From the NCBI GenBank assembly GCA_009746045.1, contig RPFO01000076.1:3234420-3298419 (forward strand): a stretch of DNA of 64,000 bases. Direction: 5' to 3'. Below are positions 12,001 through 21,787 of the stretch, piece after piece (position 1 is the first letter of the stretch; the number at the start of each line of letters is the position of its first letter). The notes beneath the pieces were generated by a model, which saw only the letters and a list, made by a program, of their open reading frames with translations, made no database searches and had not been told where the DNA came from. The stretch is from Mesostigma viride (taxonomy: Eukaryota; Streptophyta; Mesostigmatophyceae; Mesostigmatales; Mesostigmataceae). The position numbers and the translations under genes were made by a program.

Positions 12001-12965
12001 ATGGCATGATCATGTTTGTGTGGCATGGGGATGATCAGCTTATTGCTGGGCCTAGGCAGGCTGTGGATGATTTTATTGCCAACGTGTCTAAGTCTTTTGA
12101 GATTGGCAAGCAGCTATAGAGCTGGGCACCATTGCTATTAAGTTCTGTGGCACAATGTTGCAGCTTCAGAAGCAAGCAGATCAGTGGGTCTGTGCAATGT
12201 ACTCTCCATCAGATTACATGCACAGTTGTAAGGAGGTGCTGCAGACTAAAATCAAACCGTGTGACTGTCCCACCATTATTAGGGGCAAGCTGGGGTGGTT
12301 GTGTTCTACTTGTGCACCACACCTAGCAGTAGTCAGCAGGGTTGATGATGCAGTTCTTATGCAGGTAGGCCACAAGGCTATCAATAAGCTCCTGCAGGTT
12401 GGTCCACCCCTTATCTTGCATTCCTTGGAACTCTTTAAGCCCAGCCATTCAGGCTATGATGGACAGCTCCATGGAATCACGGCAGATTACTCAACTGCAG
12501 GCTAGGGAGGCTGGCTTATTTTTTGTACAAAATGCTGACAAACCCATGTCACTCATCTCATGGTATAGCAGGCTACATAGGCGTAAAGCTGTTAGTAGCA
12601 ATGCTGCTGAGTGCAGGGCAGTTGTGTCAGCTGTGCTACATGCCAGGTATCTCAATCATGTCCTGGTTTGGTTACAGAAGCAAGCAGGCAGTCAGGCTGG
12701 GGTGGTGGCTCACTTGCACACCGACAGTCAATCTCTCCTCAGTTTCCTTGACAACCCTTATGCTGTGCATACTGATTTGGACTGGGTGATCCTGAAACAG
12801 GAGTGCACCTACTGGGAGTCTACCAATCATGTGCCGGACAAGGCCAACGCCGCGGATGCGTTGACCAAGGTGCCCCAGCTAGCACCTGAGCAGTACCAAC
12901 TGCTCTATCACATGATGAACCCCTACGGCAAGCAGGCCAGCCTGCCCCCGCCGGTAGACACCTAG
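9076..12965 (+). pseudogene. pol: copia-like copy 1: pol (zinc knuckle, INT, PR-like, RT, RNase H), frameshifted
   Basis: Order seen in the sequence: CCHC knuckle (CVRCGRRGHSKDKC, 9158-9199); integrase zinc region (LYGHETCAEV ... CQHCQ); integrase core with D in VGDVFHIKG, D in LLLDQQFSC and E in GIIERAIRS; the usual integrase C-terminal basic part; then a retropepsin-like block with VAVDTQAQVSIIS and ALLGDPFI (about 10890-11115). RT follows (CVTEFKGSTD, ATDIKRAFLKG), breaking at about 11800-11845. It continues with a catalytic box WHGDDQLIAG at about 12020. After two more shifts comes RNase H (MMDSSMESR, NAAECRAV, HTDSQSLL, NAADALTK), ending at 12965. The integrase-before-protease order is unusual for Ty1/copia. 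No LTR pair was found, so this is an old copy. Confidence 0.75.
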
Positions 12966-14980
12966 TCCACCCCTCCCCAGGGAGGGTGGCTAGTCTCCCC
13001 ACCCCTACTATGGGGCAACCCCTGTCAGGGGGTCGGGGTACCCAGACCCGGGCCCAGGCCACGGGGTGTCTTATCATCAGCACTAGCTCCTGGGGAGGAG
13101 CTGAGCCCTGTATGCCTTGTAAGCCCTGTTTTATGGTGAATAAATTGAGTCTCTTTGACTTTGTCTCTCTCAAGGAATTTCGTTAGTTCATCTCTTGGGA
13201 GGTGAGCTGTCATATCCTTCACAAGTGTGTCATTGTGTCAGTCATGGTGACAGTACTTGTACATGGCATTGTTATGTGGCTGGGTCATGTTCATGGTTAC
13301 CTTGTACATGTGCATGTGCATGTGCATGAGACACGTGTTTACATGCATGGATACGTGAGTGCTTGCGTGGATGGATGGTGTTTGCATGCATGGATGCGTG
13401 AATGCTTGCAGGGATGGAAGTGATTGCATGCACGGATACGCGAATGCATGCATGAATGCGACCTAGGACAATGTAAGTAAGCACCTTTTAGGGATTAATA
13501 TAGTGGTGAATATGGGCAGGCCCCCTGACCCATGTGAGTCATACATGTATTCAAGGAGACAACGATTCCAGTCCATGGCAGGATATATAAAGGATACCAA
13601 CCCCAAGTGGGTGGGGGTATGCATGTGACCCAATTCAGTACAAGTGTAATAACAGTGATTCGGGCCGTGGTGCCAGCAACCCTGTCACTCAAGGTTACAT
13701 TATAGATACTCAATCCATCTCCGCCTCCACATCATTGAGGATGTAATATACGCGACAACTATTAATGGTCGCATGGCGGTCACGCGACGCCTGATCAACG
13801 CGTAGCGTCTGCGTGTCGTAATTTAATTTTTTAATATTAATGCACAGTCACCATTTTACCGCGCGCTGGCCTGCACTTAGCCCTTGGATGACCAGTGTGT
13901 AACTCTATCCCCAATTATGGCTGGTTGCACCTTGCATGATAATGTCCAGAAACCAGCCTGATAACAATCTAGTGTCCATACTGGGACCAAAGCACACGCA
14001 TATAGGGAGTTACTTCGGGGTCATGTCATTAGTCATGTTGCAACGTCCTATGGGTGCTAAATACAGCACTAATCTCAGGGGGGTGCACGGGTGCGATAAA
14101 AAAGACACGTGGTGCTACGTAACGAGAGGTAGCTACGTAACGAGGCAGCTTTTCTCGTCAGGGCCAGCTAGTTGTCGTACATGCTTGGTTGGTGATATAG
14201 TTGTTTGGCAAGCTCAGGGGTCGGCATGTCGACACTGGAGTGATCTGTGACAAGGGCATTTTGTCGTCTGGGATTTCTGGCCTACCCAGGTTGTCTAGTT
14301 GATTTTGTCGTCTAAAGAGAAAGTGCTAGATGATATGTTTCATATGCGGAACAGGGAGTCGTTGCAGACAACGACTTAGGATTTTGTGTACTTTTAGGTC
14401 TTGGTGCTGACCAAAGCCACGGCAGTGCCACAGAGTAGCTTTGGTGTAATTGAAGCAGTATGGACGACAAAGCGGTTGTCGTCAGGATCAGATACTGAGC
14501 GTGGCTACGAGGTAAGGCTGACGCAAGATATTGCGTAAGTGTGAGGCATTCATTGGGATAAGTGTGTGTTTCCACCAGGGCGTTGGATGTAGCTTTGTGT
14601 GGATCCTTGAACTCTGTCTTGGTCATGGTGGTGCGTGGCAAGTGTGGCCAGCCCTCCTTTCTTTCATTGAGCCCAGCTATTGCTGAAACAGAGCTGCCAA
14701 GTTAGGTAGAGTATTGGTAATAAAAACGTTATTTCATTTGCAACAAAGAACCCAGTGTGAAGCCTAACCTAGTCATGCCTCACTCTCAGGTCTCACCTTT
14801 TTGAGAAGTGCAGTTGGCACTGGCTTCTCGTCTTAGAAAAGTGGGCATGCAGCACTAGTGGGGTAAGGCTAGCATGTGGCCCATCGATCACCCATGCAGC
14901 CATACCTCATGAGGGCCAACGAGGTCGTGGGCTACTGTCAGTGCAGGGAGTTTGGCACGAGTACGCGACAACCTACCTCA
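12966..14980. other. non-coding region after copy 1, with a GCATGCATGG-type minisatellite
   Basis: Positions 12966-13200 are the probable 3' untranslated region of copy 1. They contain GAATAAAT at about 13138, usable as a poly(A) signal. Positions 13300-13465 form an imperfect alternating purine-pyrimidine minisatellite built on TGCATG and GATGCGTGAATGCTTGC. Around 13580 a TATATAAA box could belong to a promoter or LTR, but there is no matching copy upstream. From 13740 to 14980 I see no gene and no repeat shared with the rest of the window. Confidence 0.55.
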
Positions 14981-14985
14981 CCCCC

Positions 14986-15639
14986 AGTTAGCATATTGGG
15001 GCACCAATGTGCTAGATGGATGCAGGTTGAGGAGACCTTTCCAACGCCGTGTCAACCGCCTAGAACAGACAAGGGACTAGAAAGTTATCAAGTCCCGAAG
15101 TACTGCCGACCGGTGGGCGAGGGCGGGGCACACTCAGGGCATAGTGGACAGGACACGTGGCAGGCCGTGCCTGCACAGGCTTAGCCTGGACTCTCACGTG
15201 ACTGGGACACAGTGTACTGAGGGCTCAACGGTACTGTGGCTAGTAGAAGCCAGTAACCAGCCAGCAGGTCTGCAAGGATGTAAGTCCTTGCAGGACTGTG
15301 GCAGGTCCTGTGCTGTCCTAGACACAGGATAGCCAGAGATTCCTGTATGCTGCCTGCAACGAGGATGCAAGGCAGCGATACGAGGCTCTGGCAATGTAGC
15401 GTTGCCCAGCGTTGCTCATGACCGAGGAACAAGGATGGAACGAGGTTGCATATAGCTCGAGGCTCAACGAGGCAACGAGCGTCTTCACACACGAACCTTG
15501 GTCGTCACGACGAGTGGCGAGCCTATCGAGGGTCGTAGGCCTGGTGTGAGGATAAAGGTTGCTAGCCAGCAGCCTAGGGTCATTCCAGCCGGCAAGGACC
15601 AGGAGCTCACAAGCTCTGCTGACGAGTTGCTGCGCAAAT
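14986..15639 (+). repeat. 5' LTR of copy 2
   Basis: Nearly identical to 22723-23376: C/T differ in GCGT(T/C)GCTCATG and G/A in CACAC(G/A)AACC. It starts at AGTTAGCATATTGG and ends at GCGCAAAT. No convincing TATA box. A short open frame of 62 codons in it is repeated in the other LTR simply because the DNA is repeated. Confidence 0.93.
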
Positions 15640-16794
15640 CGTACTATTGCTTCCACGCTTTCATGTCTGGTTCATCGTCAAGCAGCCACGGTGCTGGTGA
15701 GGCGAACGAGCAGAGAGACGCGCAAGCGTTTTTCCCCTACCGTAACCAAGCAAACGCTCCAACATTCGTGCAAGCGGCCTACGTAGCGAGGCACTTGGCA
15801 GAAGAGGGGTGGGTGGCGGTGAGTGGGGGAGGCAACAGGCCAGCGGCGGCGGACCCGATTATACAACGGGCTCGCGTCGTGATTTCTCCAGGTGAGACGG
15901 GGCGAGTGGCGGTGGAAGAGTTGGTGCGCTACGGACGCGCTAGCTGAAACTGCTAATCGTGTGGAGGTCGCTTATCAGGGCGCCCATATCACGCTTGCCG
16001 GTCTCGACCTAGCCAGGGAGGCGCTTAGCCAGATTGTGGCAACAGCGCTCGGCAGCACCAGACTGTTCAACCACTGGGTGGCGACAGCAGTGCTAGGAGA
16101 GGGGGTACCAGACGCCGACATCATCCGGAACGCGCGTGCTCGGGAGACGGTAAATCCTTGGAGCACGGCGGAGGTATTTGCCCAAACCATTGAGAATCTT
16201 GTTGCTGTCCTTTTGCAAGAGTCGAGAGGGTACGCAGACAGGTTCTATATTACCACGCAGCCTTTCGGGGTACTCAAGGCTTGATACACCGAGGCCGGAA
16301 ACCACCACTGCGTGGGGTCCGGAGGTGGAGATTGTCGCAGGGGTCGAGAAGACGCCTGAAGACGTCCATTTTGAGTGGACTGACAAGCCAGAGGGCTCCG
16401 TCAAGCGCTCAGCCCAGCAGATAAACGAGGGCGACGGCACTACCGAGACCTACGAGGCAAGGCAGAGAGCTGATCTGCATATCCCTCGTGAGGCGACTCA
16501 CGAGTACGACCGTTACGGCCGAGGCGAGCAGAACGAGCTTGTCGGCGGCGGTAAGCGGTGGTTGCGCATCTTGCTTGGCATCGCAACCCAGGCGAGACAC
16601 AACATCCAGTCGAACGCAAGGAAGACGGGCGACCTGTGACCTGCGTGCTGGGAGAGTTTAACCCAGACCTCCAGATTGTCGCAGAGGCAGCAGCAGCCAC
16701 ATCGGTTGCTGAGGGTGTTGAGCAGCGTCCAGACCGTGAGGAGGGGCAGGCGAGTGCAAGCCAGGAGGCGGCCTCGTCTGGAGTAAGTGCGTGA
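15640..16794 (+). pseudogene. copy 2: ORF upstream of gag, frameshifted
   Basis: A reading starts near the LTR end (MSGSSSSSHGAGEANEQRDA at about 15663) and continues FVQAAYVARHLAEEGWVAVS. It shifts at about 15930 into a helical stretch (AHITLAGLDLAREALSQIVA, TIENLVAVLLQES), and again near 16230 and 16580 into charged segments ending EAASSGVSA. Three breaks in about 1.1 kb contrast with the intact pol. No family signature. It occupies the place of the 236-codon ORF in copy 3. A structural protein or a former envelope-like or accessory product are both possible; I see no transmembrane pattern that supports an envelope. Confidence 0.4.
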
Positions 16795-16945
16795 GCCTGA
16801 GTGGGTTCCAGCGGCCATATCTGCGTGTGTTTTCTGTGGTATTCTATAATGCTTCGTAACACGCGCGGGGCGGCAGCGGGAGCGGGGCGGGAGCGGGGGA
16901 TGGCGGGGGTGAGGCAAGGGCAGACACGGGAGCCCCGCCAACGTC

Positions 16946-18193
16946 GTGCCAGAGGGACAGGCAATCCCAACGGCAGAGGGCGTCAATGGCAGGAGGGCGT
17001 CCAACCGGAAGAGGAAAGAGGTGGCACAAGGGGAGGAGCGTGCAGGGTGGCCAACCGACGGCGTGGTGCTGACGGGGGAGGGCCAGAATGATGCTGAACG
17101 GCAAGCACCTGGTAAGAGACCATGTGTGCCTCCGTCTGGTGTTCCTGCAGCTATGTTCCTGCGCCATTAGCACCAGTAGGAGCTGCTGTCATTGGCAGTG
17201 ACCCTCGTGCTTTGCCTGGGACTAGACCTCATATGAGTGCTGTGGCTGTGATGAATGGCCAGAAGCCTCTCAAGCCTCCTGTGGGACAGGAAGAGCTAGA
17301 CAAGTGGTTGGAGGATATGGAGCTAGTTTCATGCTCTGTAGATCCCACTGTCAACCTTGTGCAGGTATTCCACACATCCACGACTAATAGGGATTCAAGT
17401 GAGGGTGAGGGACAAGGCTAGGCAGGCTGTCAAGGACAAGCTGACTTGGTCTCAGTTCCTAGAGGGCCTACGTCAGGAGTTTTCTGATAAGGTACTCAAC
17501 CTCACTAATCACTATAAGCTCAGCTATGATACCTTTGAGATCAAGGGCACAATAGCTGAGGAGCTGCAGCGGCTCACACGCATCAGGGAGAAGGGGGCCA
17601 AGCATGGCTTCAATCTGACTGATAGAGCAGTGGCAGATTACTTCCTGGATCGCATGGGGCTGAGTGTGGATGGGAGAAATGCAGCTAGGATGTTTGCTGA
17701 TCAGACAGATGGGACGTGGCCAGCCTTGCAAAAGGTTATTTTCAATATCCGTCCATCTGACAATGCTGCTTGCAAGGCAATCCAGGTGACTGGTGCCCCT
17801 TCAGCCTCCGCTCATCAGGTCCATGGTGACGCCCCTGGGCAGGGTGCTCAGGGAGAAACCAGACCTAGTAGGCGTCAGAGGGCTAACAGGCGCAGGCAGA
17901 ATGGTAACCAGGGTGGCAAGGGCCAGCAGCAGGGATCCAAAGGCAAGGGTCAGCAGCAGGCTGGTGGTCACCAGGGTGGTCAGCAGAACAAGGGTGGCCA
18001 AGGGCAAGGCAAGAGCCAGGGCCAGGGCACCCAGGCCAGTCAGAGCAGCCAGAACCAGGGTGGCCTGAAGAAGGCTGCTGCTGGGAAGGATGACAAGTGC
18101 TTTGGATGTGGCAGGACGGGTCATTGGCGACGTGACTGCCCAGACCAGGCCAAGTCTGCTGGAGCAGGCTCTGGCCAGGTGGGTAAGCCATGA
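16946..18193 (+). pseudogene. gag: copy 2: gag with CCHC knuckle, frame breaks in N-terminal part
   Basis: The main frame 17357-18193 encodes a gag-like helical region (LTWSQFLEGLRQEFSDKVLN ... KGAKHGFNLTDRAVADYF), a Gln/Gly/Lys-rich RNA-binding linker, and the zinc knuckle CFGCGRTGHWRRDC near its end. Upstream parts lie in other frames: 16946-17160, and 17122-17421 with EELDKWLEDMELVSCSV. Breaks are near 17160 and 17390. The gag frame ends at UGA 18191-18193 followed by CUU. The next codons are in the same frame as pol, so gag and pol are separated by one in-frame stop. The product would form the particle and bind RNA. Confidence 0.7.
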
Positions 18194-18199
18194 CTTGAG

Positions 18200-21100
18200 A
18201 TGTTGTCCCCTGTAAATAGTCAATCACCCCTAGTGGGACGAACAGTTGTACATAGTAATGGGGGTGTCCCTCTTGTGCAGCAGCAAGGGGTTGGGAATGA
18301 TGAGGTGCTTCCACTCAATGATTGCAATAACGCTGCTGCAGCAGTGGAATTCCCTGTGCCTGTGGCAGGTGCAGGGTCTCCAGTTGTTGGGGTTGACTCT
18401 GGGAGTCAAGCCGCCAGACTGGAAGGACCTGCAGCTTCTGTGGGAACCGGGGCTGGCTCTGGGAGCCGAGCTACCTTGGAGGAGGTCCCTGGAGCAAGAG
18501 AACAGCAGGTGGGTCGTGCTATCCCAAGCACACAGTCTTTGTCACGTTCCTCTCTGTGCAGCCAGGCTGACAGGGGGTTGAGCTATGCTCAGGCTGGAAA
18601 CACTCTACACCATATCTTTGGTCACTCTAAGCAGGCAGAGATGTTTGCTTGGAAGATTGGCAAGGAGCCTTTGCTAGAGGCCTGCAGTGCAGCTGCTCAG
18701 AATTGTGTCTGTCAGGAGAATGCTGTTCGCCTCCCACAGTCCCATGCCAGAGAACCTGCTAGAGAGCGGGGGGATATCCAGGTGGACATCCAACACATCA
18801 GGGGCATGTATCTGTTGGTGGGGGTGGATAGGTTTAGCAGATATAGGTTGCTGACCATTCTTCCTGGAATGCAGGAGCATCAGCTGTTGATGGGTCTCCA
18901 GTCTTTGTTGCCAGGCTTTGGGGTGTACACCAAGGTGCAAGCTGACTTGCAGTTTGACTGCTTGATCAAGCTGGCTGACCAGCTTCCTTGTAAGTTGGTA
19001 GTGGTCCCTAGGGAATGCCATGGGCAGCAGGGAGCTGTAGAGAGATCTATACGTGAAGTAAAAACAGTGGTGCTAGCAGCTAGGAGTGTGCCTGTTGTGG
19101 CATCAGCTCTAGAGAAAGCAGCTTGGTGTAAGGGGATTGAGGAGCAGCTTAACCACAGGGTAACCTATTACTATGATGGTGTGGCAGTCTCTCCCCTGGC
19201 ATTGCAGTTTGGTATGCTATCACAGGACGTGGTGGCAGCCTGCCTGAAGAAGGCAGACAGGGTGTTTTCCAGATTGAGGCGTAAGGACAAGGGTTGGAAA
19301 ATGCTGAGGCCCCAGGTGGGACTGAGGGTCAGGATGTGGAAGGAACCGTCATTACCAGGCAAGCGTGGCAAGTGGCAAGATGGGCAGGTAACCCATGTTG
19401 AGGAAGCTAACCATTCTTGTCTGGTGGCTTTGGAGAGTAATCCCAAGCACGTGTACAGGCTATCCTGGGCTCACGTCAAGGAGAGAAGGCCAACTGCAAT
19501 CTGGCCTGAAGACGGCCCTGATCCTCCCTTGGAGGGAGATGAGCAGGATGAGAGCCAGGCAGCAGATGCTAACCCACCATGCTTGGATTATGGTCTGTCC
19601 TGGATGGATGAGGGTGAGCAGGAGTCTGCTGAGACGTCTGTCACAAGGCCAGAGGTGGCCAGGGCTGCACCACAGTCCAGGGGGCTGCTTATGGCGGACA
19701 TCATTCGAGCTCTGCAGAACAGCAAGCGTGATCCCAAGGTATCTAAGCTCACGGGATGGGGGTCATGTGGGGCACCAGCACTAGAAGTGGATACCAACTC
19801 ACAGGTGTCCATTCTAAGGGTAGAGGATGCTGCAGGCTTGCAGTGGTCATCCCCTAGCTGCCTAGCTGTGTCTGATTTCTCTGGGAATGTGTCCATGAAG
19901 ATCTTGGGAGAAGTGAGTGTGCCTATCCTGGGGGTGCCCACCACGTTCAGTGTGGTTGAAGGGTATCAGGGGCCTGCCATTCTAGGTCAGAACTTCTTGT
20001 GCTTACCAGGGGTGAGGATATCCTCTGAGGAGCTAGCATTAGAAGGGCAGGGCCGCCTTCCCTTGCAGAGATATCGCTACTCCCAGGGTCTTAGTGTGGC
20101 TGTAAGGGCTGTGAGGGGTCTAGAGGCAGAGGGTCCTGATACAAAGGAGCCCATTGCTGGGGACCTGCTGATCCTCCCTACTACGTTTGACCCACGTGAG
20201 TTGGGTGTGCAGAGGTACCAGATCCCAGGAACGAGTCCTGTACCTTGGCGCAAGCTAGTGGAGATGATGCAAAGCCCCAAGATGGCTAAGGCATGGACTC
20301 TTGGCTTTGTTGCTTCTGGGCATGAGTGGATAGTTGCCAACTGTGCAGAGCCTGTGGATGTCCTCCCTGAGGATCACCAGCTGCTCAGATTGATGTTTGT
20401 CCTCAAGCTCAAGGAGGTAGATGGCGTGCAGGTGCCACATGTTAGACCAGTTGTGACTGAGTACCATGGCACTGGACAGTTAGCAGATGAGGAGCTTTAC
20501 ACACCAGGGATGCTGCATGATACATGGAGGATTTTGTTGTGCATTTATTTGTCTTTTCTGCAGAAGGGGATACCCTATAGCTCTGTGTTGGTAGATTTCA
20601 AGAGGGCTTTTCTTAAGGGTGATCAGCAGGAAGCACAGGATACTTGGCGCACAATACCCCCTTTCTTTGTTAAGGTGCCTGCAGTGTGGAGGGCAGAGCT
20701 GAAGACGAGGTATTTGAGGATTCTCAAAGGCGTGGAAGGCCTTAGATCGAGTCCCATCATCTGGAGGAAGAGCTTGGAGAAGTACCTCAGGTCTGTCTGT
20801 GGTCTCTCAGTCTCTCCAGTTGATCCTTGTCTGTTTCAGGGTAGCTATGAGGGGCTGCCAGCGTTTGCCTCCCTGCATGGTGATGATCTGCATCTCCTGG
20901 GCCATCCCACTTGGCAAGAGTTGACTCTGGCCAGGATCCAGAAACGGTTTGAACTGGGTAAGATCCAGTACATGGTTGAGAATGAGCCCATGGTGTTTTG
21001 TGGAATGCAGGCGACCTTGGTCCATCAGCAGGGTACATGGTCCATCCAGCTGGAGGGTGGTAAGGATTATCCTCAGCAGATCATAGATGCCTTGCAGGAG

Positions 21101-21787
21101 CCCATCACCCAGGCCAGATGTGCAACAATACGAGGTATGTTGGCATGGCTGGCCAGCATTTGTGCTCCTGACCTGTTGGTACTGAGTCGGTTGACCGATT
21201 CCCAACTGGTTGAGGTGGGTGCTGAGAGAGTGGTAGAGGCTGTTCGCATGTCTCCCCCTCTCATGCTGGGTCCTTTGGATTTGTACAGGCCTTTTGACAT
21301 GATGCTCTATGTGGACAGTTCTATGGATAGTAGGAAGGTCACAGAGGTCAGGGGCCGTGCAGCAGCATTAATATCCCTGGTGCAGGAACAGTCCTCTCTG
21401 GTCTGCTGGTACAGTCGGTTGCAGAACAGGGTAACTCCCAGCAGTGACATTGCTGAGTGCAGGGCAATCTGTGAAGGGCTTCATACTGCTCTTTACTTGA
21501 GGGAGCTATTTTACCAGCTATGTCAAGTGGCTTCCTGTCGGTTGCAGATGCACACACTGGTAAGAACTGACAGCATGGGCATGGTGCAGTTTGTGCACAG
21601 GCAGCTGGCCAGGAGCAGGGACCTTGATTATTTGTTGCTCAAGGAAATGTCTTGCTTAGCTAACATTGAACATGTGGCTGGCGTGGACAACCCTGCAGAT
21701 GCTCTCACCAAGCTGGAGGAGAAGGCTGAGCTGCAATACCCTTTGCTTCGTGGGCTCATGGCCTCCAAGGGGGGAGGGCCAGAGTAG
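18200..21787 (+). CDS. pol: copy 2 pol: integrase - protease-like - RT - RNase H, 1195 aa, intact
   Basis: Domains by residue: integrase zinc region about 136-171 (LHHIFGH ... NCVCQ). Integrase core with D196 (QVDIQHI), D249 (VQADLQFD) and E281 (GAVERSI). Integrase C-terminal region to about 430. Acidic linker to about 495. Retropepsin-like block about 520-620 with VDTNSQVSIL (D531) and AILGQNFL. Then RT with VDFKRAFLKG (D799), GLRSSPIIW, VDPCLF and catalytic box SLHGDDLHLL (D895, D896). RNase H with YVDSSMDSR (D1039), AECRAI (E1086), RTDSMG (D1124) and NPADALTK. The frame is the same as gag beyond the UGA at 18191, so translation may depend on readthrough. The protease lies after integrase, the reverse of Ty1/copia. 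The RT box has H-G in place of Y-x before DD. All other motifs look functional. Confidence 0.9.
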   Translation: MLSPVNSQSPLVGRTVVHSNGGVPLVQQQGVGNDEVLPLNDCNNAAAAVEFPVPVAGAGSPVVGVDSGSQAARLEGPAASVGTGAGSGSRATLEEVPGAREQQVGRAIPSTQSLSRSSLCSQADRGLSYAQAGNTLHHIFGHSKQAEMFAWKIGKEPLLEACSAAAQNCVCQENAVRLPQSHAREPARERGDIQVDIQHIRGMYLLVGVDRFSRYRLLTILPGMQEHQLLMGLQSLLPGFGVYTKVQADLQFDCLIKLADQLPCKLVVVPRECHGQQGAVERSIREVKTVVLAARSVPVVASALEKAAWCKGIEEQLNHRVTYYYDGVAVSPLALQFGMLSQDVVAACLKKADRVFSRLRRKDKGWKMLRPQVGLRVRMWKEPSLPGKRGKWQDGQVTHVEEANHSCLVALESNPKHVYRLSWAHVKERRPTAIWPEDGPDPPLEGDEQDESQAADANPPCLDYGLSWMDEGEQESAETSVTRPEVARAAPQSRGLLMADIIRALQNSKRDPKVSKLTGWGSCGAPALEVDTNSQVSILRVEDAAGLQWSSPSCLAVSDFSGNVSMKILGEVSVPILGVPTTFSVVEGYQGPAILGQNFLCLPGVRISSEELALEGQGRLPLQRYRYSQGLSVAVRAVRGLEAEGPDTKEPIAGDLLILPTTFDPRELGVQRYQIPGTSPVPWRKLVEMMQSPKMAKAWTLGFVASGHEWIVANCAEPVDVLPEDHQLLRLMFVLKLKEVDGVQVPHVRPVVTEYHGTGQLADEELYTPGMLHDTWRILLCIYLSFLQKGIPYSSVLVDFKRAFLKGDQQEAQDTWRTIPPFFVKVPAVWRAELKTRYLRILKGVEGLRSSPIIWRKSLEKYLRSVCGLSVSPVDPCLFQGSYEGLPAFASLHGDDLHLLGHPTWQELTLARIQKRFELGKIQYMVENEPMVFCGMQATLVHQQGTWSIQLEGGKDYPQQIIDALQEPITQARCATIRGMLAWLASICAPDLLVLSRLTDSQLVEVGAERVVEAVRMSPPLMLGPLDLYRPFDMMLYVDSSMDSRKVTEVRGRAAALISLVQEQSSLVCWYSRLQNRVTPSSDIAECRAICEGLHTALYLRELFYQLCQVASCRLQMHTLVRTDSMGMVQFVHRQLARSRDLDYLLLKEMSCLANIEHVAGVDNPADALTKLEEKAELQYPLLRGLMASKGGGPE

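Noticed and set aside
13202..13484. ORFs rich in His, Met and Cys repeats
   Set aside because: Translation of the TGCATG-type minisatellite; no start context or family.
13570..13740. LTR of copia-like copy 1 suggested by a TATATAAA box
   Set aside because: No second copy of this sequence occurs upstream of the element, so it cannot be called an LTR.
18370..18420. Canonical protease site DSG near the N-terminus of copy 2 pol (GVDSGSQAA)
   Set aside because: No hydrophobic flanks and no ILG box follow; it is not present in copies 1 or 3.
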